Of a stretch of DNA of 48,299 nt, positions 24,390-32,882 are shown in pieces (within the stretch, counting starts at the first letter, position 1; every line of letters starts with the position of its first letter). This stretch comes from RPRI01 sp051233685 (GTDB lineage: Bacteria > Desulfobacterota > Desulfobacteria > Desulfobacterales > RPRI01): assembly GCF_051233685.1 (NCBI RefSeq), contig NZ_JBAMMY010000084.1, forward strand, positions 1-48,299, read 5' to 3'. Below the pieces are notes generated by a model. The model made no database searches. It was not told the origin of the DNA and saw only the letters and a list, made by a program, of their open reading frames with translations. Both the position numbers and the translations under genes were made by a program.

Positions 24390-27308
24390 ATGATAAAACA
24401 ATTTATTAAGAATTTTCACTTAAAGATTTCGTCTTTTATTATTTGCTTTTTACTTCTGTTTTGCGGGTATTACGGGAACAGTTCTTATGATTTTTTTGGT
24501 GCTGATCTCGCGTTAGCCGGAAATAACCAGGTTCTTGCCCTTTGGCCGCATGAGCAAAGCGATCTTAAACCTGATCCGGCTGTTATTTACGGACGTCTTT
24601 CCAATGGATTCAGATATGTGCTTATGAAAAACCATGAGCCAAGGAACAGAGTGAATATATGCATTAATGTTCAGGCAGGATCAATGCAGGAGGAAGATGG
24701 GCAAGAGGGTTTGGCGCACTATCTTGAGCACATTCTTTTCTGTGGTTCTACACATTTTAAGCCGGGAGAACTTATAAAATATTTTCAGGATATGGGAATG
24801 GACTTTGGCCCTGATGCAAATGCCCACACCGGTTTTTCCGAAACAGTTTATGAAATTCTTCTGCCTGACGGGAAAAAAGAGAGTCTTGATAAAGGCCTTC
24901 TTATATCGGAGGATTTCATTAAAGGCGCTCTTATTCTTGATTCGGAAGTAAACAGGGAAAGAAGGGTTATTTTTGCAGAAAAAAGAGCAAGAGATTCATC
25001 ATCATACCGTACCATTGTTTCGACCATGAAATTCAAGTTTCCTGATGCCTTGGTATCAAAGAGATTGCCGATAGGTGAGAAGGAAACGATTGAAAAGATA
25101 ACAAGTAAACAATTGAAAGATTTTTATCAGGCCTGGTACAGACCGGAAGATATAGAACTTGTAATAGTGGGGGATTTTGATCCCAAAACAGCGGATACAC
25201 TTATTAAAGAAAAATTTTCTGCTCTGTCTCCCATGGCCCGGGCAAAAAAAGATCTTCCGTTTGGTGATATCAATCATAAAGGAGTAGCTCCTTTTTACCA
25301 TTATGAAAAAGATGAGGGCAATACTACGGTCAGCATTGAGGTTGTGAGTAAGATTGAAAAGGAGATTGAGACTTCAAAAGTCCGTAGAAAGCGGTTTATA
25401 GCAGACATTGCAGACAAAATTGTCAGCAACAGGCTGGACGCTATGGTAACAAAAAATAAGGCGCCCTTTACCTCGGCTTCCATCAGTTCCGGAAGTTTTC
25501 TTAACCAAATTCAATATGCCGGCATTTCAGCCGACTGCAGCCCTGAAAACTGGGAAAAATCGTTATCTGCTATTGAACAGACATTAAGAGGTGCTCTTGA
25601 AAACGGTTTTACACAGTTTGAGCTTAAAAGGGTAAAAAAAGATTTCATGGCTATGCTTTCAAATGCGGTTAAACAGGAATCAACAAGAGACAGCCGGGTG
25701 CTTGCAAACGATATTATAAAAGATTTGAATAATTATAGAGTCTTTCAGTCTCCTCTGCAGGAAGAGCAGTTCTATACTGCTGTGCTGAACTCGATTTCAG
25801 TAAAAGATGTGTATGAATCATTTAAAAATTCATGGAAGCCGGATCACAGACTTGCGATCGTCACCGGAAATGCCAAAATCACGGGAAAGACCGGGCCGAA
25901 AGAGCAGATTGCTAAAATATATGAAAAAAGTTGTTTAGTGGAGATACCAAAAAATATTGAGAGCAAACCGGTTGTTTTTCCCTATCTTTCCCAACCCATG
26001 ATAAAGGGTAAGATTAAACAGATAACAAATATTCCTGATCTCGGGATTGTACAAATAGATTTTGAAAACAAAGTGCGCTTAAATCTTAAAAAAACCGATT
26101 TTGAAGCAAATGAGATCATGGCAAATATATCATTCGGACTCGGAAGTTCTCAAGAACCTGAAGGATTGGAAGGTATTTCAGTCCTTTCTAAAGAAGTTGT
26201 TAATGAAAGCAGTCTTGGTAAGCTTGACAAGGATGAGCTGGAAATAGCGCTTGCAGGAAAAAGCACCCAGGTTTCATTTGATGTTGAGGACGGGCGTTTT
26301 CGCCTGCAAGGAAAAACAGTATCGGATGAAATCGATCTTCTTTTCCAGCTTTTCTACGCAAGGCTTATGGATCCGGGATTCAGAAAAGAATCCTACTTGC
26401 TGTCAATTGAAAGATTAAATCAGAAATATAAGGAGTTTTCAAGTTCAATAGATGGTGCAATGCCGCTTTTTGGCGAACGTTTTCTTGCAGGAGGAGATAC
26501 ACGTTTTGGTTTTCCCACACCTGATAAACTGAAGAAAATATCTCTGGATGATGTTATTTCATGGATAGACCCTAAGTTAAAAAATGAGCCGATCGAAATT
26601 TCAATAGTCGGGGATTTTGATGAAAAACGTGTAATAGAGCTTGCTTCCTTACATTTCGGCAGCCTGCCCGAAAGAACATACGGTTTAATACATAAAAGAA
26701 CAGATCATATAAATTTTCCTTCAAAAGAATCTATTAATATAAATGTTGAAACCGAAATTAAAAAAGGTACGGTTGTTATAGCATATCCGACCGAAGATAT
26801 CTGGAATATCAAAAGAACGCGACGTTTTAATGTTCTGGCGGAAGTTTTTTCGGAAAAAATCCGCAAAGAGATCAGAGAAAATATGGGAGCGTCTTATTCT
26901 TATTTAGTATATAATGATCCAAGCAGAATATATTCAGGATACGGTATGTTGTATTCGCAAACAGACGTAAATCCTAAAGAGATTGATGCCGTAGAAAATA
27001 AAATAAAAAATATAGCTTCGGAAATTGTAAAAAACGGGGTTAATAAAGAGGACCTTAAAAGGTCGCTTGATCCGATATTAACAAGGATAAAGGATATACT
27101 GAGAAATAATAATTACTGGCTCAGTGTATTGACCGAGTCGCAAAAATACCCGCAGCAAATAGAGTGGTCCAGGAATTTAAAAAAAGATTACGAATCAATA
27201 ACTGCAGATGAGCTATCTGCTCTTGCAAAAGAATATCTTGTTAACGCGAGAGCTGCTTCAATCACTGTAAAGCCCGCTAAAGGACCTTTATCTGATGAAA
27301 AAAAATAA
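24390..27308 (+). CDS. Exported M16 family zinc peptidase (pitrilysin/insulinase type)
   Basis: A 972-aa protein with an N-terminal hydrophobic export segment (12-30), so probably periplasmic or membrane-anchored. The inverted zinc motif HYLEH occurs at 110-114 (AHYLEHILFCG), with the distal Glu190 in VNRERRVIFAEKR. It contains two M16 halves: an active N-terminal half, an inactive middle domain (SIVGDFDEKRV...), and a C-terminal half with GASYSYLVYNDPSR. It degrades peptides or small proteins. Its 3' end overlaps resB by 14 bp, tying it to the cytochrome c biogenesis operon. Confidence 0.92.
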   Translation: MIKQFIKNFHLKISSFIICFLLLFCGYYGNSSYDFFGADLALAGNNQVLALWPHEQSDLKPDPAVIYGRLSNGFRYVLMKNHEPRNRVNICINVQAGSMQEEDGQEGLAHYLEHILFCGSTHFKPGELIKYFQDMGMDFGPDANAHTGFSETVYEILLPDGKKESLDKGLLISEDFIKGALILDSEVNRERRVIFAEKRARDSSSYRTIVSTMKFKFPDALVSKRLPIGEKETIEKITSKQLKDFYQAWYRPEDIELVIVGDFDPKTADTLIKEKFSALSPMARAKKDLPFGDINHKGVAPFYHYEKDEGNTTVSIEVVSKIEKEIETSKVRRKRFIADIADKIVSNRLDAMVTKNKAPFTSASISSGSFLNQIQYAGISADCSPENWEKSLSAIEQTLRGALENGFTQFELKRVKKDFMAMLSNAVKQESTRDSRVLANDIIKDLNNYRVFQSPLQEEQFYTAVLNSISVKDVYESFKNSWKPDHRLAIVTGNAKITGKTGPKEQIAKIYEKSCLVEIPKNIESKPVVFPYLSQPMIKGKIKQITNIPDLGIVQIDFENKVRLNLKKTDFEANEIMANISFGLGSSQEPEGLEGISVLSKEVVNESSLGKLDKDELEIALAGKSTQVSFDVEDGRFRLQGKTVSDEIDLLFQLFYARLMDPGFRKESYLLSIERLNQKYKEFSSSIDGAMPLFGERFLAGGDTRFGFPTPDKLKKISLDDVISWIDPKLKNEPIEISIVGDFDEKRVIELASLHFGSLPERTYGLIHKRTDHINFPSKESININVETEIKKGTVVIAYPTEDIWNIKRTRRFNVLAEVFSEKIRKEIRENMGASYSYLVYNDPSRIYSGYGMLYSQTDVNPKEIDAVENKIKNIASEIVKNGVNKEDLKRSLDPILTRIKDILRNNNYWLSVLTESQKYPQQIEWSRNLKKDYESITADELSALAKEYLVNARAASITVKPAKGPLSDEKK

Positions 27309-28668
27309 AAACCATGATGACCCGATAAACCGGCTGTGGAAATATTTTGCCTCTGTGAAACTCACCGTAACTCTGCTTTTCATTCTGGCGGCTACCTGCA
27401 TCATAGGCACTGTAATACCCCAGAATGAGAACCCATCGATATATTTTTTAAAGTACGGAGAATTTTTCTATAAAGCATTCAACGCTCTTGATATCTTCGA
27501 TATGTATCATTCCTGGTGGTTTCAGTTTCTTGTATTTGCTCTGACGGCAAATATAATTGTATGTTCAATTGACCGCCTTTCTTCAACATGGAAAGTAATC
27601 TTTATAAAAAGCCCTTCCTTCGATATTACCAGATCAAAAAACTCATACAAGGAAGAATTTGCTTCCAAACATACTCCGGAAGAACTTAAATCTTTTTTTA
27701 TGCCTGTATTATCGCGGTTATTTAAATTTACAAGAACAGAGGATAAAGAGAACGGATTTGTTATTTATGCTGAGAAAGGACGTTGGACCAGGCTTGGCGT
27801 TTATGCGGTGCATTTGAGCGTGGTTTTACTTCTGATCGGCGGATTAATAGGCTCATATTTTGGATTTGCCGGTTCTGTTATTATCCCGGAGGGAAAAAGC
27901 GCAAAGAGCATTATATTGAGAAATACAAGTGCCGATCAGCCTCTTGATTTTGAAATCAGGTGTGATGATTTTAATGTTAGTTTTTATGATTCAGGGATGC
28001 CTAAAGAATATCGTTCTGCACTTACTATTGTTGAAAACGGTAAGCCTGTTCTTAGAAAAGATGTAATCGTGAACGATCCTCTCCGCTACAAAGGAATTAA
28101 TATTTTTCAGGCAAGTTACGGAATGCTGGAGCCTGATGATATAACACTTGGTTTTACCGATCGTAATACCGGGACTGTATACAGAAATAAAGCGTCTGCA
28201 GGTAAAGAAATAGATCTTCCCAAAACATTTGGAAAATTTGTCCTGGATAAATATTTCCGCTCATATAATTTCAGGGGGCATAACATTGGAGAGGCTTTTG
28301 TCGGAATACTTACTCCTTTAAACGGTGAACCTGTTGAGGTGCTTCTTCCTTTAAGCTATCCTGCTTTTGATAAGATGAGAAAGGGCGAGCTTATAATATC
28401 GGTAGAAGATACGCAAAGGCTGTATTATACCGGGCTTCAGGTAACCAAAGATCCCGGAGTTCCGGTTGTTTATACCGGATTTATAATGATGATCATAGGA
28501 TGTTTTATTGCTTTTTTCATGTCTCACGCCAGATTTTGCGTCGAGGTTGTCAAAAAACGGGGAAAAAGCATTATTATTATTGCCGGAACTTCAAATAAGA
28601 ATAAAATAGGAATGGAAGCAAGAATAAAAAAGCTTAATAAACTGCTGTCAAATAAAACTATAGGATAA
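27295..28668 (+). CDS. resB: ResB-like cytochrome c biogenesis protein (System II)
   Basis: A 457-aa membrane protein with the ResB/Ccs1 plan. Three N-terminal helices include VTLLFILAATCIIGTVIPQN and WWFQFLVFALTANIIVCSIDR, and a helix at ~170-190 (LGVYAVHLSVVLLLIGGLIGSYFGF) carries the conserved His. A large periplasmic domain (~195-390; DPLRYKGINIFQASYG) precedes a last helix (VYTGFIMMIIGCFIAFFMSH). With CcsA it exports haem and attaches it to CXXCH motifs of apocytochromes c. The next gene, 5 bp downstream, is ccsA. Confidence 0.93.
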   Translation: MKKNKNHDDPINRLWKYFASVKLTVTLLFILAATCIIGTVIPQNENPSIYFLKYGEFFYKAFNALDIFDMYHSWWFQFLVFALTANIIVCSIDRLSSTWKVIFIKSPSFDITRSKNSYKEEFASKHTPEELKSFFMPVLSRLFKFTRTEDKENGFVIYAEKGRWTRLGVYAVHLSVVLLLIGGLIGSYFGFAGSVIIPEGKSAKSIILRNTSADQPLDFEIRCDDFNVSFYDSGMPKEYRSALTIVENGKPVLRKDVIVNDPLRYKGINIFQASYGMLEPDDITLGFTDRNTGTVYRNKASAGKEIDLPKTFGKFVLDKYFRSYNFRGHNIGEAFVGILTPLNGEPVEVLLPLSYPAFDKMRKGELIISVEDTQRLYYTGLQVTKDPGVPVVYTGFIMMIIGCFIAFFMSHARFCVEVVKKRGKSIIIIAGTSNKNKIGMEARIKKLNKLLSNKTIG

Positions 28669-28673
28669 ATATA

Positions 28674-29510
28674 ATGAACAGTTCAATATTGTTGTCAATA
28701 ACTACCTTCATATATGGATTTGCAGCATTTTTTTATATTTTTCCCGTCGTTTTTAAAAAGCCTTTCTTTGGTAAACTTGGGACATGGACCTGTCTTGCCG
28801 GTATTTCAGGAAACTCAGGCGGCCTGTTATTAAGATGGCTTGAATCATACAAATCCGGAATAGGTCATGCCCCGCTTTCAAATTTATATGAATCTTTAAT
28901 TTTCTTTTCGCTTGTTATCGTTGTAGTATATCTTGTTGTTGAAAAGACTTATGAAAACCGCTCGATAGGAGCTTTTACAACTCCTATAGCTTTTCTGGCA
29001 ATGGCCTATGCTTCTCTTTCTCCCAATATAAGCGACAGGATTCAGCCGCTTTTACCGGCTTTAAAAAGCAACTGGCTTATTGCGCACGTTATTACCTGTT
29101 TTATAGGCTACGCAGCATTTTCTATAGCCTTTGGTCTTGGAATTATGTTTCTTCTAAAGCAAAATAATTCAAACCAGGAAGCCCCTTTTTTAAAATTATT
29201 TCCTGATTTAAATATAATAGATGAGCTTTCGCACCAGGTGATAATGTTCGGTTTTCTCTTTCTTTCGGCAGGAATAATAACCGGTGCGGTATGGGCAAAC
29301 TCGGCATGGGGAAGGTACTGGGGATGGGATCCCAAGGAAACATGGTCTCTTATTACCTGGTTTATTTATGCCACTCTGCTTCACGCTAGATTTATGCGGG
29401 GATGGCGCGGAAAACGCCTGGCATATCTTTCAATTTTAGGCTTTCTGGCTGTCCTTTTTACATATTTTGGTGTAAATCTGCTTCCAGGACTTCATAGTTA
29501 TGGCAGGTAA
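28674..29510 (+). CDS. ccsA: Cytochrome c assembly protein CcsA/ResC
   Basis: A 278-aa polytopic membrane protein with the tryptophan-rich haem-handling WWD motif WGRYWGWDPKETWSLITW (about 214-231) and flanking conserved His residues (HVITCFIGYA; LLHARFMRGWRGKRLAYLS). It forms the haem-export/ligase complex with ResB. It ends the M16-resB-ccsA run, after which 250 bp separate it from the two-component system. Length is slightly shorter than many CcsA proteins (~300-330 aa) but all core helices are present. Confidence 0.93.
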   Translation: MNSSILLSITTFIYGFAAFFYIFPVVFKKPFFGKLGTWTCLAGISGNSGGLLLRWLESYKSGIGHAPLSNLYESLIFFSLVIVVVYLVVEKTYENRSIGAFTTPIAFLAMAYASLSPNISDRIQPLLPALKSNWLIAHVITCFIGYAAFSIAFGLGIMFLLKQNNSNQEAPFLKLFPDLNIIDELSHQVIMFGFLFLSAGIITGAVWANSAWGRYWGWDPKETWSLITWFIYATLLHARFMRGWRGKRLAYLSILGFLAVLFTYFGVNLLPGLHSYGR

Positions 29511-29763
29511 TCCTTGATATTTTTTTTCAAAATACCAAAGTCTGAAAATTATGGCAATTATCATGAATCTGTTACGTTTGGGTATGGGTAAGTATGCTAT
29601 CTGCAGGAATAAAGAATCCGTATAGCCTGCGGCAGCAAATTCGATTACATGGAATCCTTACAGCCCCAAAAGAATTCACTCTCACGAAACCGTTTATCGT
29701 ATCCGCCTTTACAATTTGTACTAAACATTTTGGAGCATAAAAAGCTCAACGGGATACACTGGT

Positions 29764-30441
29764 ATGAAAATTCTTATTGTAGATGATGAACATTCACTGC
29801 TTAAACAATTACAGCAAATTTTTGAAAATCAGCGTTATACGGTTGAAACGGCAACAGATGGCGAAGAAGCGTTTGACAAGTTGTTCGAAGCCCCTTTCGA
29901 CTTGATTATTTTGGATATCATGATGCCCAAGATAGACGGACTTGCTGTTCTGCAGGAAATCCGCAAATCCGGGATCAAAACCCCGGTTCTTATGCTCACG
30001 GCTAAAGGAGATGTTGAAGATAAGATCAAAGGGCTTGATCTCGGAGCAGATGACTATCTGCCGAAACCCTTTTCTTCTGATGAACTGATGGCGCGTGTCC
30101 GTGCGCTTTTCCGGCGATCCGGCGGCCAGACTGAATCTGTGTTGCAGGTTTTTGACTTAAAGCTTGACACCGTCACTCGAGATGTTACAAAAGACGGAAA
30201 ACCGGTTGAATTGACTCCCAGAGAATTTTCCATTCTCGAATTTCTTCTTTACAATAAAAACAGGGTAGTATCGCGCTTCAGCCTGGCCGAACATGTTTGG
30301 GGTGATGCTTTTGATCCTTTCAGTATGTCAAATTTCATGGATGTCCATATAAAAAACCTGCGGCATAAGATTGAAAACTTTGATAACAACAGGATTATTC
30401 AAACCATCCGTGGCGTCGGTTATATCATAAAGGATTCGTAG
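29764..30441 (+). CDS. OmpR/PhoB-family response regulator
   Basis: A 225-aa regulator. The receiver has an acidic pocket DDE (7-9), phospho-acceptor Asp51 (LIILDIMMPK) and Lys101 (YLPKPFSSDEL). The C-terminal winged helix includes LTPREFSILEFLLYNKNRVVSR and VDVHIKNLRHKIE, ending TIRGVGYIIKDS. It is most like QseB/CusR types. It sits two bases before the sensor kinase gene, with which it forms a pair. The signal and targets cannot be read from the sequence; autoregulation is likely. Confidence 0.94.
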   Translation: MKILIVDDEHSLLKQLQQIFENQRYTVETATDGEEAFDKLFEAPFDLIILDIMMPKIDGLAVLQEIRKSGIKTPVLMLTAKGDVEDKIKGLDLGADDYLPKPFSSDELMARVRALFRRSGGQTESVLQVFDLKLDTVTRDVTKDGKPVELTPREFSILEFLLYNKNRVVSRFSLAEHVWGDAFDPFSMSNFMDVHIKNLRHKIENFDNNRIIQTIRGVGYIIKDS

Positions 30442-30443
30442 CA

Positions 30444-31838
30444 ATGACTGTTAAGAAAAGGATAATACTGATGGTTGCCGGCGCCGGTTTTATCACAAGT
30501 TTGCTGTTTTCCATTGTAGCCTTCTGTGAACTGATAGAACAGCCCTTCGTTCTTCTGGATAAGGAATTGAAAGAAGAGGCATACAGAACGGTAGAAATGA
30601 TAACTATGGGACATCCTGAATCGGCATTGCCGCCTTATAATTCGGTTGGTTACGAAAGCTACCCTTATTGGCTGAAAATCTTTGATAAAGATTCAAAAAA
30701 ATTACTGTATGAATCAAACCTTGCAAGGCTTATAAAACTTCCTTCAGAAAAACCCGGCTCCAAATCTATTGTAAGTGTTATAGTTAAGCCCGAACTGGTT
30801 TATCTGGGACAACACAATAATGCTGAAGTTACTTTCAGGATAAGATCACTCTGGCTGCCATATGCAGGCCGTGAATTTACAGTTCAGATTGCCCGTTCCA
30901 TGTTGAAACTTAAAGATGAAATATGGGAACTTATATTCGGCCTTGTTGCAGGTCTTATCTTTTCCAGTATGATTTTAATAGTAATCAGCTATTTTGTGGC
31001 CGGGAAAATACTAAAACCGATTGCTGCTATGAGAGATTTAACTCATAATATAAGCGAAAAAAATCTTGATCAGAGAATTCCTGTCGGGATTGAAAAGGAT
31101 GAATTCAATGAACTTGCAGCCACCATCAACCGGATGCTTGACAGGTTGGAATATTCTTTTGAGAAACAGAAAAATTTACTATTCGATACTTCTCACGAAA
31201 TAAAAACACCGCTTTCCACAATGCGGCTTGCAATAGATGAAATTTGTTCAGCAAACAGGGAAAATCCGGCCCTTTTTCAGGAGGAAAATCTTTTAAGGTT
31301 AAAAAATCAGGTATTAAGAATGGAGCGACTGGTAAAAGATCTGTTGAATCTATCATCATTGGAGATGATAGATGGCATAAGGCCTGAATCCGTGAATTTA
31401 ACTGATTTATTATTATCTCTTGCAGCAGATTATTGTTTTATGGCCGATGCGCAAAACATTCAAATGGATATTCAACTTCCTGATAAATATATTATTAATG
31501 GTGATGCCGATAAGCTTAACCGCGCTTTTTCAAATATACTGGATAACGCCATAAAATATAATATTAACGGCGGTAAGGTTGGTGTGGAAAGCATTCAGAC
31601 TTCAGATGGTATCAGAATAACAGTAAGCAATACCGGTCCCGGAGTTGCCGGGAATGAAACGGACAAGGTCTTCGAACAGTTTTACCGGGTGGAAAAATCC
31701 AGATCTGTCCGGCATGGAGGATCAGGACTGGGGCTTGCCATAGCAAAACGCATCATAGTACTTCATAAAGGAACTATAATAATGGAGAGCAAACAAGAAA
31801 AGCTGACACGGGTAATTGTATTTCTGCCCAACGCATAA
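30444..31838 (+). CDS. Membrane sensor histidine kinase
   Basis: A 464-aa kinase with two membrane helices (about 8-30 and 160-185) around a ~125-aa periplasmic sensor, then a HAMP linker (about 186-238), HisKA with His251 in TSHEIKTPLSTMR, and HATPase (N-box NILDNAIKYN; SNTGPGV; GGSGLGLAIAKRI). It phosphorylates the OmpR-type regulator encoded just upstream. The periplasmic sensor has no motif I recognise. Length and order are typical of the EnvZ/QseC-like class. Confidence 0.93.
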   Translation: MTVKKRIILMVAGAGFITSLLFSIVAFCELIEQPFVLLDKELKEEAYRTVEMITMGHPESALPPYNSVGYESYPYWLKIFDKDSKKLLYESNLARLIKLPSEKPGSKSIVSVIVKPELVYLGQHNNAEVTFRIRSLWLPYAGREFTVQIARSMLKLKDEIWELIFGLVAGLIFSSMILIVISYFVAGKILKPIAAMRDLTHNISEKNLDQRIPVGIEKDEFNELAATINRMLDRLEYSFEKQKNLLFDTSHEIKTPLSTMRLAIDEICSANRENPALFQEENLLRLKNQVLRMERLVKDLLNLSSLEMIDGIRPESVNLTDLLLSLAADYCFMADAQNIQMDIQLPDKYIINGDADKLNRAFSNILDNAIKYNINGGKVGVESIQTSDGIRITVSNTGPGVAGNETDKVFEQFYRVEKSRSVRHGGSGLGLAIAKRIIVLHKGTIIMESKQEKLTRVIVFLPNA

Positions 31839-32133
31839 CCCGTGAAATATAAGCGCTATATCAAAAAGCACTCAATAAACCTATTGACTTTCCCACGTAT
31901 CTTATATAAATTTTTTATAAACTTTAAGTAAAGTCAGTGTTTATAAGCTCAGCAAATAATACCTATTCAGATCAAAAGAGCTTCTTCGCCCTTTTGAAAA
32001 ATCGCAAGTAGTACACCGCTTATTTTATGCTCGGCTGCTGCGGGATATAGCATATAGAAGCCCTTAAAAACATTCTATTTTACTGATTTTAACTCTATGA
32101 GGTGCTGTTGAGAATCATAAAACACAAGCAATA

Positions 32134-32291
32134 GAGCCACTTTCAAAGCGTTTCAGTTTGGTCAAGGCGGGCGAAAATTTTAACCACAGGAATACATTTA
32201 GTATTTCGAAGATAGCGCTATGTTTCGCTGCGTGCAAAATTTGAGCCCAACGCAAAAGATCGGCCTGAATGGGACGTTTTGAAACTGGCTC
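32134..32291 (+). repeat. MITE-like dispersed repeat, copy 2 (158 bp)
   Basis: It begins GAGCCACTTTCAAAGCGT and ends ACGTTTTGAAACTGGCTC, the same ends as copy 1 at 9378-9514 but in opposite orientation. Identity is very high by eye over the shared parts. It has ~21 extra central bases containing the palindromic word ATAGCGCTAT. No coding capacity is seen. CAAT words lie on both outer sides, possibly part of a target duplication. Confidence 0.85.
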
Positions 32292-32307
32292 AATGCAATG
32301 ATAAATT
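32279..32307 (+). promoter_or_regulatory. Candidate iscU promoter supplied partly by the MITE end
   Basis: TTGAAA (32279-32284), inside the terminal repeat, is followed after 17 bp by TAAATT (32302-32307). The spacing is optimal, and the start would lie ~30 bp before iscU. Prediction by eye. Confidence 0.3.
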
Positions 32308-32347
32308 AACATTATATAAATAATAACAACACAAGGAGAGGTGAGTT

Positions 32348-32860
32348 ATGTACTCAGAAGTAGTAATGGATCACTTCAAAAAGCCCAGAAACGTTGGGGA
32401 GATGAAAGATCCGGATGGAGTGGGAGAAATAGGCAACCCTGTCTGTGGCGATATGATGAATATATACATCAAGGTTAAAGATGATATAATTGAGGATATA
32501 AGTTTTCAGACATTTGGCTGCGGAGCTGCTATTGCCGTTTCAAGTATGCTTACGGAAATGGCCAAAGGCAAAACCATAGAAGAAGCCAAAAAGATCACCA
32601 ACAAATCAGTAGCTGAGGCACTTAAAGGCCTTCCAAAAAACAAACTTCACTGCTCAAACCTTGGAGCTGATGCGCTCCAACTCGCCATAAAAGACTATGA
32701 AGACCGAAAGGCAGGAAAAGTCAGAGTTAGACTGCCTATGGAAGATGCCCACACACATGCTGATGGTGATGCATGCAAATGCCCATATTGCAGTGGCGAA
32801 ATTGATCCCAAACATGAATTCTGCGAAAATTGCGGACGGGAAATCAGTGACATTCATTAA
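32348..32860 (+). CDS. iscU: IscU/NifU-like Fe-S scaffold with C-terminal zinc-ribbon tail
   Basis: A 170-aa protein. Residues 1-125 are the IscU scaffold: Cys33 with Asp35 (NPVCGD), Cys58 (FGCGAA) and Cys102 (LHCS), the residues that hold the nascent cluster. The HscA-binding LPPVK motif is replaced by LPKNK, so HscA-type chaperone delivery is unlikely. Residues 143-162 add CKCPYCSG...CENCGRE, a rubredoxin/zinc-ribbon-like knuckle pair absent from ordinary IscU. The strong AAGGAGAGG site precedes ATG. The next gene, an IscS-like protein, follows after 22 bp. Confidence 0.9.
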   Translation: MYSEVVMDHFKKPRNVGEMKDPDGVGEIGNPVCGDMMNIYIKVKDDIIEDISFQTFGCGAAIAVSSMLTEMAKGKTIEEAKKITNKSVAEALKGLPKNKLHCSNLGADALQLAIKDYEDRKAGKVRVRLPMEDAHTHADGDACKCPYCSGEIDPKHEFCENCGREISDIH

Positions 32861-32882
32861 AATTTTAGAAGGAGTTCAATAG

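Larger units (their letters stand above)
31839..32347. other. 509-bp intergenic region before iscU, containing a MITE copy
   Basis: No gene is visible. Positions 32134-32291 are a MITE-like repeat; the rest is AT-rich. TTGACT near 31884 precedes a TATAAATT-rich stretch that could be a promoter, and another candidate straddles the repeat edge (32279-32307). The ribosome binding site AAGGAG for iscU lies at the end. Confidence 0.6.
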
